DNA of 64,000 nt from assembly GCA_028752905.1 (NCBI GenBank), contig JAQNBH010000015.1:38467488-38531487 (forward strand), given 5' to 3'. The notes beneath the pieces are model-generated. The model was not told where the DNA came from. It saw only the letters and a program-made list of their open reading frames with translations, and ran no database searches. This stretch comes from Cladorhizidae sp. MBARI D1340-BT2. Taxonomy: Eukaryota; Porifera; Demospongiae; Poecilosclerida; Cladorhizidae. Shown one piece after another: positions 43,760 through 53,819 of the stretch. Position numbers and translations under genes: made by a program. How positions within the stretch are numbered: position 1 is the stretch's first letter; every line of letters begins with the position of its first letter.

Positions 43760-46306
43760 TTATGTTGACTGTCCGTATCGTAGAACAGGTTTCGGGCCCC
43801 TTTTGCTCCTTCTGGGGCCGGGGGCAGGGTTTGGGGTCTGGGTTAGGACGAGGGTAGGCATCATGGACGAGCTTTTTTGGGCGGTCCGGGTGGGGCTACG
43901 GGGTGGCGTTGGTGTGCCGGCGACCGAGGCATACGTACGCTGGTTTGCCGGGGTGGTGAGGATGACTGGCCTGGGGGTAGTCGGTGTTAGGCCAGGGTTG
44001 CGAGTCACGGCCGGCGATAGCGTTGGGGCCTGTGCGTCCAGTGGTGGCGGGTGTTGGATCTGAGGTGGGATGAGAGGTGGGGGAGTAGGAGGTAAGATAG
44101 TGATATTTGTGGGGGTGTGGGGGATGGTTCTGGGGTGGATGGGTTTTTCTGAAGGCTGCAGAGGGGTTTGGATGTTCAGCAGGCGTCGCTGGAGTGGGTG
44201 GTCCGGGGTTGTGGTGGGGATAGTGTGGCGGCGAAGGAACCGCCTGTTCCGCATGGTGAGTCTTCCCGAGTCGTCCATGCGGACCTGATATTGATGATAT
44301 TGGAGCACCTCCACGACCACTCCTGTTTTGTCCCACTTCGTCGGGTGGCGTCCTGTTTGGTTCTGGATAAGGACGTTGTCACCACAACGAAGGGGGGAGA
44401 GGCCGCGGGAGTGCTCATCCCATCGTGCTCGGCCCAGTAACTGCCGGCGGGAGAGTGCCTGTTCGCGGTGGATGAGGTGCTGTGTCTCGTCCTGGGGCTG
44501 CTTGAGGCGTGCTGGTATGAAGGGGAGGAGGTCCCTGATGGGGCGGCCGAAAAGGGCCATCGCTGGGGGCATCTTCGTATCCGGGCTGGGGCAGTTCCTG
44601 TATAGGAGAAGGGCCTTGAAGAATGGTGATTGTAGAGAGCCACCGGGACCGGTGTTGCCAGCGATGAGTCTCTTTACTGTCTTAACTGCCGTCTCCGCCC
44701 TGTTGTTTGCATGCGGGTTGTATGCCGCTGATATCCTGTGGTGGACGCCCCATGTCTTGAGGAGCTCTCTGGTGGATTGTGCTGCGAACTCGGGTCCGCC
44801 GTCCGTTGTAAGGGAGTCCGGGATGCCAAAGGTGGCAAAGGTGTCCCTGAGGGTGGTGGCGAGGCCTGAGGCTCCGTTGAGGGCGGGTGCGATGATCGGC
44901 CAGCCGGAGTACCTGTCGACCAACACGACATATGCGGATCCCTCGTGGTGGAAGAAATCCGCGCAGATGTGCTGGAAGGGGTACTCCGGCTCCTCTGGTG
45001 TGACTGAGGGCATCGCTGGCTGTGAGGGGGCATTGCCGTTACATATGGTGCAGCTGTTCCTGGTAGCGGCTATGTCGGCGGTGAGGCCTGGCCAGTATAA
45101 CGAGGAGGTTGCTCGGGCCGTCATCCCACTGGTGCCTTGATGGGCGGCATGTAGGGCGGCAAGGCAGGTTGGTCTGAGTGATGCAGGGATGACGACACGG
45201 TCTCCATGGCAGATAACCCCATCGATGACAGACAGCCTGTAGAATATGGGGAAGTAGGTCCGGATGGCGGCTGGTAGCATGTGTCTGTCAGTCGGGGGCC
45301 CTTCCTCTATGTAGTGGCTGAGGTCCTGTAGGGATGGGTCTGCTGCTGTGGCGATCTGTATTTGTTCCCAGTTGATTGGTATGGTTGAGATGGCCATGCA
45401 CAGTGCAGTTGAGAGGCCGTTGTCGTCCTGACTGTCGTCACTGTCCATCTGTATGATTGCGATTGCCGATGTGGGGCTGCCTGGGCATGACGCGTTTGGG
45501 TCAGCGAGGTCGTCTGTGAGGTGGAGGTGGGGTGGGGTCCGGGTCCCGGATGGGTGGCGTGAGAGGGCATCGCTGGTGTGGTTTCTCACGCCAGGGATGT
45601 ACACCATCCGGAACCGGTATCGGAGGGTCTTCTCCTTGATGTTGCGTAGGCGGGTGTCCTCGAGGCAGCGATCACCGAAGAGCTTCAGCAGGGGTTTGTG
45701 GTCCACTGCTACCACGAGATCGCTGCACCCGAGGACGAAGTGTCGGGCCTTGTCCAGTGCATCAGCCACAGCTAGAGCCTCTCCCTCAACAGGGGCGTAG
45801 CGGGACTCAGCTGGGTGGGTGAAGCGCGAGCCCACCAGGGTGATGCGCCAACCGTCCTGGCAACAGAACAAGGCGCGGGACGGGCATTGGCAGTGTTTTT
45901 GGAACAGCCAGAACCCGATCCCGTCCTTGCTCCAGTCGGTCGCCAGGCAGGTTGGGCGGTCCTTGTCGAAGATTTGGACGCCGACCCTGATGCGCTCGCA
46001 GATGTGGAGTTTGGATGCAGTGAAGGCTTCAGTCAGCTCGTCCGTCCAGGTGAAAGGGGTGAAGGGTTTGAGCAGGGCTCTGAAGGGTAGCATGGTGGCT
46101 GTCATGGCGAATGTGTAGGATACCTGATTCACCAGGCCGAACCAGGCACGTATGTCAGTAATGCTGGTTGGGGTTGGGAAATCCGTGATCGATTCGATGA
46201 ACTTATTGGCTGGGCGTACCTCAGATGGTGTCACGTTGAATCCAGCAAACTCCACGGTGTCTTCCGCAAAGTGGAACTTTCGGGGTTTTAAGGTGATGCC
46301 GTTCAC
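43760..46306 (-). CDS. Pol C-terminal part: RT connection, RNase H and integrase (Ty3/gypsy)
   Basis: This reading is open for 848 codons, in the same frame as the upstream gag-pro-RT ORF and separated from it by a single TAG. Numbering from 46306, RNase H carries Asp124 (ATDWSKDG), a Glu in the VEGEA box (174/176) and Asp202 (VDHKPLL). Integrase carries an HHCC finger (H386, H389, C419, C422) and D450 (HICADFF), D502 (TDGGPEF) and E538 (NNRAET), which is D,D35E spacing, all present. A Pro-rich tail of about 150 residues ends the protein. The enzymatic residues are intact, so lesions elsewhere limit activity. The start is not an independent initiation site; it depends on readthrough or on the TAG being a mutation. 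Confidence 0.9.
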   Translation of the reverse strand: MNGITLKPRKFHFAEDTVEFAGFNVTPSEVRPANKFIESITDFPTPTSITDIRAWFGLVNQVSYTFAMTATMLPFRALLKPFTPFTWTDELTEAFTASKLHICERIRVGVQIFDKDRPTCLATDWSKDGIGFWLFQKHCQCPSRALFCCQDGWRITLVGSRFTHPAESRYAPVEGEALAVADALDKARHFVLGCSDLVVAVDHKPLLKLFGDRCLEDTRLRNIKEKTLRYRFRMVYIPGVRNHTSDALSRHPSGTRTPPHLHLTDDLADPNASCPGSPTSAIAIIQMDSDDSQDDNGLSTALCMAISTIPINWEQIQIATAADPSLQDLSHYIEEGPPTDRHMLPAAIRTYFPIFYRLSVIDGVICHGDRVVIPASLRPTCLAALHAAHQGTSGMTARATSSLYWPGLTADIAATRNSCTICNGNAPSQPAMPSVTPEEPEYPFQHICADFFHHEGSAYVVLVDRYSGWPIIAPALNGASGLATTLRDTFATFGIPDSLTTDGGPEFAAQSTRELLKTWGVHHRISAAYNPHANNRAETAVKTVKRLIAGNTGPGGSLQSPFFKALLLYRNCPSPDTKMPPAMALFGRPIRDLLPFIPARLKQPQDETQHLIHREQALSRRQLLGRARWDEHSRGLSPLRCGDNVLIQNQTGRHPTKWDKTGVVVEVLQYHQYQVRMDDSGRLTMRNRRFLRRHTIPTTTPDHPLQRRLLNIQTPLQPSEKPIHPRTIPHTPTNITILPPTPPPLIPPQIQHPPPLDAQAPTLSPAVTRNPGLTPTTPRPVILTTPANQRTYASVAGTPTPPRSPTRTAQKSSSMMPTLVLTQTPNPAPGPRRSKRGPKPVLRYGQST

Positions 46307-46321
46307 GGCGCAGATGTGGAG

Positions 46322-48550
46322 CTACTCAGTCGCCTGGTGGAATGCTCCTGTGATGTCGTCCGACCAGAGTAGTGCATCGTCGATGCACTTGGTCTTAGAC
46401 GTAACGTTGGCGACGAGGGCATCGTATCTGGCCGTGTAGGCATCCCCTGAGGCGATGTAGCCTTGGGGGGCGGTACAGTATCTGTACCTGCCCCATGGAG
46501 TGATGAAAGTTGTATAGTGGCGATCTCTTTTGTCAAGGGCCACAGAGTGGTAGCCATTCCACGCGTCGAAGACGGTCTTCTTGGTTCGGCATGGAATGGC
46601 ACGGGCTTGGTGGAAGGGTGATGGGCAGTGATGGGTCTCGCGCGTGGCGTGCTGGTTCAGGGGCTGGAAGTTGATTGTCCTCCTGAGTGACCCGTCCTTC
46701 TTGGTGCATATTACCATACGGTGGCACCAAGTGACGGGCGTACCCAGGGGGACCTTCTCCAGCACGCCAAGGCGGACGTCCCGGTTGAGACCTGCCTTCA
46801 CCTCGTCCTGCCAATGGATGGGAATGTCTATGGGGTTGTGGCAGGGTTTGGGGATGGCTGTTGGGTCAATGCTCAGGGAGAGTGGGGGCCCAGACATCAT
46901 GGGGAGGGGTTGATGCTCACAGACGTTGAACGCACTTGCTGAGTATAGGTCCAGCAAGTGGCGCTCAAGTCTGTGGCGGTTCTCCTCAGTGCCAGGAAAG
47001 GGAAGGGAGGTTGGTCTGTCTGGGGGGGGTGCCCTGGTTGGGCATGAGCAGGGTCTGGGGGGATTGTGTGCATTTTGGCTCACCACTGGTTGAGTGTGGG
47101 GTCCCGGTGGTCTGGTCGCTGGTTGACGGGTTCTGGTCAGCAGGGGTGTTCTGGTCTGCAGGACCGCGTTGAGATGTGACGAGGGCTGATCAGGGGTCGC
47201 CCGTGTACCCGTGCCGTTTCCCGTGGGTGGCGTCGGCGTACAGAGGGGGAACCCCGTATCGATCAGCCCAAGGTCTGTGCACGTGGACATGCTCTGGTAC
47301 AGCTTCGTGGCTAAGGGGCTGAAATATACCATCTGCCTCGTCTCGCGTCTTGAGTGGTGGAGCTTGATCCGGAGGAGTGCGGCTCCAAGGATGGGCAGGT
47401 TGTTCCCGCTGGCCGAGCTCATCACGAGTGTGGCGGGTATGAGGTCGGTTTCGAGCAGGTTCAGGTCTCTCAGGAGGAGTGGGCCTGCCAGGCAACTCTG
47501 GCAGCCCGTGTCAGCCATGGCTGTGGTGGCGAGGTGGTGTCTTTCCTTCTTGAGTGTGTGGCCATGTGCCCGGTAGTCCTCTCTGTGGGTGGACACCGAT
47601 ACTTCAATGATTGGCTGTGGCGATGAGCGGCGTTGGGTCCATCGTTGGGTGTCTGAGTCCCAGGATTGATGGGGGAGCGTGCCTTCGGTCATGGTGTGGA
47701 CCTGCTCCGACATGGCGCTCTCTTGTTCAGATGACCTCTGCCAACACATGGGTGCAAAGTGATTCGACCTGCCACATGATGGGCAGGTGGAGCCAAATGC
47801 TGGGCAGTGTGTTCTGCGGTTGGCGGTTCTTTCTCTCTCGCCATGGCCCTGTCGGCCACAAAAGCAGCAGGTGGCCTTGGGGTTTGTGGGGTGCCAGGTG
47901 GTGTTAGTTTGCCCTCTGCTTGGGTTGGGCATATTCCTCCGGGGTTGGTGAGGTTGTGTGGCATGGGGACGGTTGGTCCTGGGAGGGGTGGCCTTGGTGC
48001 AAGGTGAGGGCTGGCGCTGTTGGTGGCGGTATCCACTGAGTGCGGCAGCGTCTTCATTCTCCGTCCCCTCGCCTAGGGCGCCTGTTGAGGTGGGTGTGGT
48101 AATGGTTACCGCGGACCGTTTGCCTGCGGCCCTCACCTCCACGAAGTGCACAGTCTCCTCCACTGTCATTGATTGATTAGGGTCCTTCAGCAGGTCGACT
48201 TGGATGTCTGCATCGGCCAGGCCGATGCAGAGCTGGTCAGCGACCCGCTGCTCCCCCTGGTTGTTCACCTGGTCACACTTCATGGTGAACCGGCAGACCT
48301 CTGCCTGGCTGCGGAGCCTCGCGGCGAAAGACCGGATAGGCTCCCCCCGATCCTGGACCATCCTGGAGAGGGCGACACTGGCTACCTTGGGGTTCTCCTC
48401 CCTCACAGCCAGGGCCTTGATGGCTGCTAGGAGGTCCGCCTCCGTGTACTCCTCTATGGGTAAGGTTCCGATGACATTCCGGGTCACGTCTCTCCTGAGT
48501 TTGGCGTCTAGACATTCGAGGAGTTGTATGCCGATGTCGGGCCCCACCAA
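46322..48550 (-). CDS. Gag, protease and reverse transcriptase (Ty3/gypsy), ending at an in-frame TAG
   Basis: 742 codons without a stop. Gag-like helical region 1-150 (QLLECLDAKLRRDV, ENPKVASVALSRM, EPIRSFAARLR). Zinc knuckles CCFCGRQGHG (228-237) and CPSCGRSNHFAPMC (256-269). Aspartic protease ADTGCQS (346-352). RT from about 575, with FDAWNGYHSVALD (661-673) and the catalytic box CIDD (722-725). The first residue of the box is Cys where Tyr or Phe is common. Gag and pol share one frame. The true start lies further up in another frame (48704), so a frame break near 48600 cuts off the first residues. It stops at TAG 46324-46322, inside the RT thumb. Confidence 0.88.
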   Translation of the reverse strand: MVGPDIGIQLLECLDAKLRRDVTRNVIGTLPIEEYTEADLLAAIKALAVREENPKVASVALSRMVQDRGEPIRSFAARLRSQAEVCRFTMKCDQVNNQGEQRVADQLCIGLADADIQVDLLKDPNQSMTVEETVHFVEVRAAGKRSAVTITTPTSTGALGEGTENEDAAALSGYRHQQRQPSPCTKATPPRTNRPHATQPHQPRRNMPNPSRGQTNTTWHPTNPKATCCFCGRQGHGERERTANRRTHCPAFGSTCPSCGRSNHFAPMCWQRSSEQESAMSEQVHTMTEGTLPHQSWDSDTQRWTQRRSSPQPIIEVSVSTHREDYRAHGHTLKKERHHLATTAMADTGCQSCLAGPLLLRDLNLLETDLIPATLVMSSASGNNLPILGAALLRIKLHHSRRETRQMVYFSPLATKLYQSMSTCTDLGLIDTGFPLCTPTPPTGNGTGTRATPDQPSSHLNAVLQTRTPLLTRTRQPATRPPGPHTQPVVSQNAHNPPRPCSCPTRAPPPDRPTSLPFPGTEENRHRLERHLLDLYSASAFNVCEHQPLPMMSGPPLSLSIDPTAIPKPCHNPIDIPIHWQDEVKAGLNRDVRLGVLEKVPLGTPVTWCHRMVICTKKDGSLRRTINFQPLNQHATRETHHCPSPFHQARAIPCRTKKTVFDAWNGYHSVALDKRDRHYTTFITPWGRYRYCTAPQGYIASGDAYTARYDALVANVTSKTKCIDDALLWSDDITGAFHQATE

Positions 48551-48599
48551 GCGGACAGCCTGCGAGTAGGCCCTCCACCTGGTGAGGAAGTACTGCCAT

Positions 48600-48704
48600 C
48601 CCTCGTATCAACATATGCCCGTTCAGTATGGCTGCTACCACCACTGGATCTACCTCCATGGGCGTGGCATAATCACATCCAGGGTATGGGCAGCTCACCG
48701 CCAT
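48600..48704 (-). pseudogene. Gag N-terminus separated by a frameshift
   Basis: From ATG 48704, MAVSCPYPGCDYATPMEVDP (a C-x4-C pattern) runs to about 48610. The continuation that fits gag (FLTRWRAYSQAVRLVG) is in the next frame, which leads into the long ORF at 48550. A small deletion near 48600 therefore interrupts gag, or a programmed frameshift is used. Confidence 0.6.
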
Positions 48705-48861
48705 GGTGGGTACCCCACCACCATGGTGGGCACCAAATAGAACTCCTACCGAAACGAAGGCTAAATAGAACTCCTACCGAAACGAAGGCTCACTTCGCCA
48801 GCACTGTTGCAGGCAAGGCTAGATGTCTAAATAGAGACTATCAAAGCACTTGATGTATTCA
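48705..48861 (-). promoter_or_regulatory. 5' leader of the Ty3/gypsy element
   Basis: Between the 5' LTR (right side) and the gag start on minus. Contains two short direct duplications ('accatggtgggcacc'-type near 48705-48735, and 'aaatagaactcctaccgaaa' twice, 48733-48790). The primer-binding site should abut 48861, but I could not assign it to a tRNA by eye. Confidence 0.5.
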
Positions 48862-49109
48862 TAGTCAAGCGCGGTACGCCGTTCCAGTACCTGATCAGAG
48901 AGGATTGAATATCAGTATGGCAGGCATGGAATGAATACATCATGAACGTATGTGCGTTAGCATGCGTGAGGTAAGGGGACGTCAATTGGGTAAGGTGCGT
49001 CAATCGGGTAAGGTGCGTCAATCGGGTAAGGTGCGATCAATCGGGTAAGGTGCGTACACAGCAATGTTAATACACGTATAGGAGGACTAGTCTAGGTCGT
49101 TATTGTCTA
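48862..49109 (-). repeat. 5' LTR (248 bp)
   Basis: Same sequence as 43539-43723 but expanded by an array of four 'tcaat(c/t)gggtaaggtgcg' units at 48980-49050 and a 'cgttagcatg' insert near 48955. Transcription on minus would start here. The difference in array length between the two LTRs must postdate insertion. Confidence 0.93.
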
Positions 49110-49114
49110 AGTAT
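49110..49114. other. 5-bp target site duplication (right copy, AGTAT)
   Basis: Exact repeat of 43534-43538 directly beyond the right LTR. Confidence 0.9.
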
Positions 49115-50019
49115 GTCATAGCTGATATATACTCCACCACTTATTCCCATTGCAGGGCCCACCTTATGCCACTGTAGGCCAACTTGCAGTGCCAGAAGCA
49201 TCTAGCACCACACAACCTAGTCGTAGGCCACAGCTCACACTTCTGGAACTGGGGCATGACTAAGGGAGGGACATGTCAGCCAGACACTCCTGATGACACA
49301 TAGACTGATAGGTGCCTCAGACAATTTAACAGAGACAAAACTTGGTACTGCTGAGATGAGCCCCTACAGTGAAGGGTGTGTCAGACATCTCCACAGACAT
49401 GAACTCTTGGGTCACAAGTCATTAATGGTCAGAGCATGATACCACCTCCTGATGGTGGCATATTGAGTTTAAGTGGAGGGGGGGGGGGGGAAGGCTTGTA
49501 AATTTTCTCTATCTCATTATGAGTAACCATCAAAATAATCCCACACTACGATGACGGAGTAAACATAGTACAATAGTTATTTTAATGTTACAAACAGCTG
49601 CAGGTCATCCTTTACATTATAGGCAGTTCACATCTGACCAACTTGGTATTATGGTGTGCTGCATATAATCTAGCAGGATTATAATACATGTAGGCCTAAT
49701 AATAAGTGTAAGCACATACTTGTTGAGGGAAATGTGTTTATGTTGCAGTGCACAAAAGAACTGCTTTCTAATGTACCAGAACAGCCAAGCAAGAAAACTT
49801 ATAGTCTGCCTGACGGACCAATGTTTGTTGGTGGGCCTCTATCAAGATGTTGGCATGTGCGCAACATGTCAGACATGTGCTGTACTACTGCTATTATTTT
49901 TAACTTTTGGGTGTAGTAATCGAGCTTTAGATACCTAGCTGCTTAGCAAAGAAGCGTAGTTTTTCTTCTTGTTAGCATTACTATCGCTCATAGTAGCGAC
50001 ATCTCAGCCCCAAAGTCTA
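49115..50019. other. No recognised gene
   Basis: Contains a 13-base G run near 49479-49491. A short plus frame (49720-49938) resembles nothing known. Confidence 0.5.
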
Positions 50020-50027
50020 AAGCCTGG

Positions 50028-50122
50028 TTCACAACGTACGTGGTCAAACGCGCGGTGTGGAAAATTAATTCAATGGAATTTTAACGAAATTCATTTTCCA
50101 CCCACTATGCACCACGTAATTA
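50028..50122. repeat. Long imperfect hairpin
   Basis: 'acgtggt' and 'gtgtggaaaattaatt' on the left are answered by 'aaattcattttccac' and 'accacgt' on the right over about 90 bp. Compact and free of ORFs; it could be a tiny foldback element. Confidence 0.65.
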
Positions 50123-50284
50123 CATTTTAACGCCTAATCAAAAACAAACGGTGAATAGAGCAGGGCTTCTTCTAGATTTCAACTCTCTAGCACTTGGCAA
50201 TCTGGAGATATTTATTCGAAAATCAGGCATTCAGGTTTTGAAGTTCCCTCCACTTTAGTAACTTGGCTATGGTTATACCTATGA

Positions 50285-50465
50285 AAAATATTTTACTATC
50301 AAAAGAGAGCACACAGAGAGACCTATCTTTTGAGCTCTATATCAAGTCCATACCATGAAATTTGCAGAATCTATGGAGTTATAAAGTGGTAAACACAAGT
50401 TTTTTTCATTTATTAAAAAATGCAACTGTCACCCCTTAAATTAAATTAAACCGTCTGGGGATTGG
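50285..50465. repeat. Dispersed repeat, copy 2 (inverted relative to 32.47 kb)
   Basis: The reverse complement matches 32466-32645, for example 'gagagcacacagagagacct' and 'gagctctatatcaagtccat'. A weaker relative lies at 13640-13800. Confidence 0.75.
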
Positions 50466-50985
50466 AAAAAAACTAACGGCCGAAATAGCCGAGTTTTTAA
50501 TTTTTTTCCTTTCCCTTCCCTGCATGATCTTGAGTGTGTATTCTGCGAATTGGTGGAGTAACCATCGCCAGCACAGCATCTGAGGATGGATTTAAGAAGC
50601 TGCAGACATCCAAACATCTACCGAAAAATTGATTGGACTAGGTCTCGGAGTTGCTTACAATATCGGCACAGCTGAAGGAATGTTTAGTTGTCACCTTTGC
50701 TGACCATGGAACTAGCTCCTGGAAATGCTACAGATAGAGAATACTTGACTGGACTTCGTTATCACCTCAGCTCACTTGCTGTTAGATGTAGCACCTCTCA
50801 ACATCACCATAGCTGACTGTCACTCGAACGGCAGTATCCAAACATCGCTGATGTTCAGTGCAGTAGCTCTCTACATCAACACAGCTAACAGGCCGCACAA
50901 CTTGATACTGGATTAGCTCATGGAATTCAAAAGCTGTGACATGCTGCTTGAATGCTGAAGATTTTCGGACAAGACGCCGTGATAA
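50466..50985. other. 5' flank of the Gmr1-like element; no LTR recognised
   Basis: Non-coding in the main. I could not find a copy of the 3' LTR start (54458 onward) here, so the 5' LTR is missing or too diverged to see. Confidence 0.45.
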
Positions 50986-51720
50986 GCCTCGCCGGCTAGA
51001 GAGAGAAGAGGCTGACATACGTCAACAGGAATGCAACAAGAGGAGGGCAGGCAAGGATGCCCCAGTCTTTGCCTCTCTCACAAACGTCTCGCACTTGGGA
51101 GGGCTTTCTAGACTCGTTTCCCCTCCACATGTCCACCTTCGACATCCCTCCCGAATTTTGGGTCGGCACTATCCTTCCAAGACTAGACCCTGCCTCCAGG
51201 AACTATCTGGGAGGGTTGCCTGAGGATCCGGTGAAGGACTTTGCTCACCTCCGCACCATCCTGCTCGACTACCATGGCATCACAACGGACTACTACCGCG
51301 CCCAGTGGCGTAATATGGCTCTAACTACCGAAGGAGTTTACCCACGACCTGGTCAAACGAGCTGAGCTGATGTTTGCCCGCTGGTCCAAGCATCAGACCG
51401 ACAAGCAAGGAGTGAGCAGATTGATGGTCATGGAGAAGGCTCTCTCTCTCATACTGACCATGTCGCAACCTGGGTCCATACCCAACATCCCAAGACCCCC
51501 AAGGAGCTGGCAAAACCTGGCAGATGAATTCATCTTGCTCCATTACAAGCCCGAGCCAAACCGGCTGTCATGGTCCCGCCCAGAGCAACTTCGTCCAGGG
51601 GGAGGTGGTGGATACCGACCCAGACCCAAGCTGGATCAGAGCAAACCGGAGCCAGCCAAGCCAGATGAGATTGTTGGACCCAAAGAGGGAGGGAAAGACT
51701 GTCTACCTGCCTTTTGACCA
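50986..51720 (+). pseudogene. Gag of the Gmr1-like element
   Basis: Frames read RQQECNKRRAGKDAPVFASL, then MSTFDIPPEFWVGTILPRLD and GLPEDPVKDFAHLRTILLDY (51057-51365). After one frame change (51370-51717) come SKHQTDKQGVSRLMVMEKAL and RSWQNLADEFILLHY. The MEKxLxxL ... ADEF pattern resembles SCAN-like capsid C-terminal domains found in Gmr1-type Gag proteins. Two frame breaks make it inactive. Confidence 0.65.
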
Positions 51721-52207
51721 GACTCTCGGACCTAGATGCTACCATTGCCAGGAGTATGGCCACATCGCCAACAAATGCCCAAAGAAGAGGCTCACCCTGG
51801 TAGGCATGAACCCCAATGCATTACCTCTTATCTTCCACCCAGGTAGCTTCAACGGACAGCAGGTGGACATGATTGCCATCGACACCGGCTCCACCCACTC
51901 CCACATCCACGGCAGATGGGTCCAGTCCAAGGATATGACGAGAAAGTCCTTGCTGACAGAAGGTATCCATGGAGCGGTGAAGAGACTATCCCTGGCCAGA
52001 GTGACAGTGCCGGTCAGAGGGAAGCAGCACACTTGCCTGATGGCAGTCAATAACAAGCTACGGATAGACGCTCTCTTGGGCAATGACTTCCCAGGTCTGG
52101 CGATCGCCTCCCAGCTCAACTCACCACCCCCAGACATACTAGACCGCACCGAGAACAAACTCATATGCAGAGGCTGTGGATTCAGCCACCCCCGAACCCT
52201 CCTCTGA
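51700..52207 (+). pseudogene. Zinc knuckle and aspartic protease of the Gmr1-like element
   Basis: CYHCQEYGHIANKCP (51738-51782) is a C-x2-C-x4-H-x4-C knuckle. VDMIAIDTGSTHSHIHGRWV (51868-51927) is the protease with the catalytic D-T-G, and ALLGNDFPG (52069-52095) is the second protease motif. The frame is open for 227 codons (51524-52207), then shifts into an acidic Ser/Asp/Glu-rich stretch (52176-52667). Confidence 0.78.
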
Positions 52208-52659
52208 GAGTGAAGAGGAGTCTGGCGAGCTCTCCTCCTCTTCCATGAGTGACTCCACCTCAGAGTTGTTCCACAGTGGTGACAGTGACTTAGATGATGG
52301 CACCAGCAGCAGCGGTGTCGCATCAGAGGGGGAGTCTGACGACCAGGCATACTATTGTGATTTCCCCCAATCCTCACTGATGGAAGAGCCAACCTCGGAC
52401 CTGGATCTAACCACCTTGGCGGATAACCCTCTGCCCCGCATAACCGGACCGGAGTCCTGTAGGAGTGATAGAAGGAAGGAGAGATGTAAACACGCAGCCA
52501 TCTGGGGTCAACACCTCAACTTGATGGACGCCGACCCCAGCTTGCAAGTTTACAGCCAAAGGACTCCTCACTGGCGTCCATCAGGGAACAGTGTGCCAGA
52601 CCCGACTCCAAGTTCTTCAAGGTCAACGACCTCATCTACCGCCGGTGGAAGCCAGCCAG

Positions 52660-53700
52660 ACGGGTAGAGATGGTGGTTCAGCTCGTACTACCCAGTGCAT
52701 ACAGGGAGACAGCTCTAAGGGCAGCTCATCAACCTCCCTGGGCTGGTCACCTTGGCAGGACAAAGACTACAGACAGGGTGATGAAGAGATTCTTCTGGCC
52801 AGAAATGAGGGAAGATGTGGTTGAGCTGTGCAGCACGTGCCAGGTGTGCCAGAAGACTGCCTCTGGTCGGATAAGGAACCTCTCATATCCTTACCTATAA
52901 TGCGTACCCCTTTCTCCCGCATAACCATGGACTTCATTGGACCCCTTCCCTCAACGGCAGAAGGCCACAAATACATATTAATCATCTGCGACTATGGCAC
53001 TCGGTTCCCTGAGGCCATTCTCATGAGGACCACCACCAGTCAGGATGTGGCAGAGGCACTGATCGGGGTCTTCGCCAGGATTCCCAGACGAGATCTTGGA
53101 TTGGGACACCAACTCCATCAGCGGCCCCATGAAAGAATTCTACCCTCTATTTGGCATCAAGGGCATCCAGACCTCAGCCTACCATCCCGAGACAGATGGG
53201 ATGGTAGAGAGGTTCAATGAACACTCAAGGCTATGCTATGGAAGTTCACGGAGGAGTTCAACGGACAGTGGGACAAATCCCTTCCATTTCTGTTATTTCC
53301 TACAGAGAAGTCCCACAGGAGTCCACCGGCTACTCCCCGTTTGAACTCCTCTATGGCAGAACCCTCACAGGCCCACTAGACATCCTCAGACAAGACTGGG
53401 AATGCCCCAGAGAGTGTGCTCTCCTACCTCCAGCCTGTCTACTCCCACCTCGACTCAGCCAGGGAGAAGGCCACGGAATCCAAATCCAAGGCCAAGATGA
53501 AGGAGATATATGACCAGAAAACCTGCCAGAAAGATCTCAAAGAGGGTGAGCTAATTCTAGTTATGTTACCTTCCTCTTCCAACAAGTTGCTGGCAAAGTG
53601 GCAGGGTCCATTTCCTGTGTAACAGAGAAGCTCTCCGCCACCACCTACCGCGTGCGCATGGACACCAGAAGCAGACCCCTCCGAACCTTCCATGTGAACA
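52660..53700 (+). pseudogene. Integrase of the Gmr1-like element
   Basis: An HHCC-type finger (ALRAAHQPPWAGHLG, then CSTCQVCQKTA, 52700-52860) is followed by the core: MDFIGPLPSTAEGHKY (first catalytic Asp, 52928-52975), a damaged second block (DWDTNSISG, 53098-53124), and HPETDGMVERFN (Glu, 53183-53218). The C-terminal region has MLPSSSNKLLAKWQGPFPV (53565-53622) and MDTRSRPLRTFHVNMLTRLE-type sequence to about 53750. At least four frame changes occur, so it is dead. Confidence 0.8.
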
Positions 53701-53819
53701 TGCTGACTAGGTTGGAGGACCCCTCTGCGGTCTGCCTGCTGGGAAGGATCGAAGATCTAAATGTAAGTTAGCCACTTTTTACTGCCTCTACTTAGGCCAT
53801 TTAGTAGGCAGAACTTTGC

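Larger units (their letters stand above)
43539..49109 (-). mobile_element. Ty3/gypsy LTR retrotransposon, near-intact, minus strand
   Basis: Two LTRs (43539-43723 and 48862-49109) flank a gag-pol region on the minus strand. The 5-bp host sequence AGTAT is duplicated at 43534-43538 and 49110-49114, proving insertion as a unit. A purine tract (read on minus as TTGGGGGGAGA, 43724-43734) directly precedes the 3' LTR. The order gag, protease, RT, RNase H, integrase is that of Ty3/gypsy. Lesions are few: a frame break near 48600 and one in-frame TAG at 46324-46322. Confidence 0.95.

Noticed and set aside
43803..48569. Many plus-strand ORFs (up to 270 codons, for example 44328-45140) across the Ty3/gypsy element
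   Set aside because: Antisense shadows of the GC-rich gag-pol reading; they contain no domain and stop irregularly.
49720..49938. Cys-rich short ORF as a secreted peptide
   Set aside because: Two overlapping frames of similar length, no signal peptide cleavage pattern or family resemblance; not supportable.
52767..52985. Minus ORFs within the Gmr1-like element
   Set aside because: Antisense to integrase sequence; no independent support.
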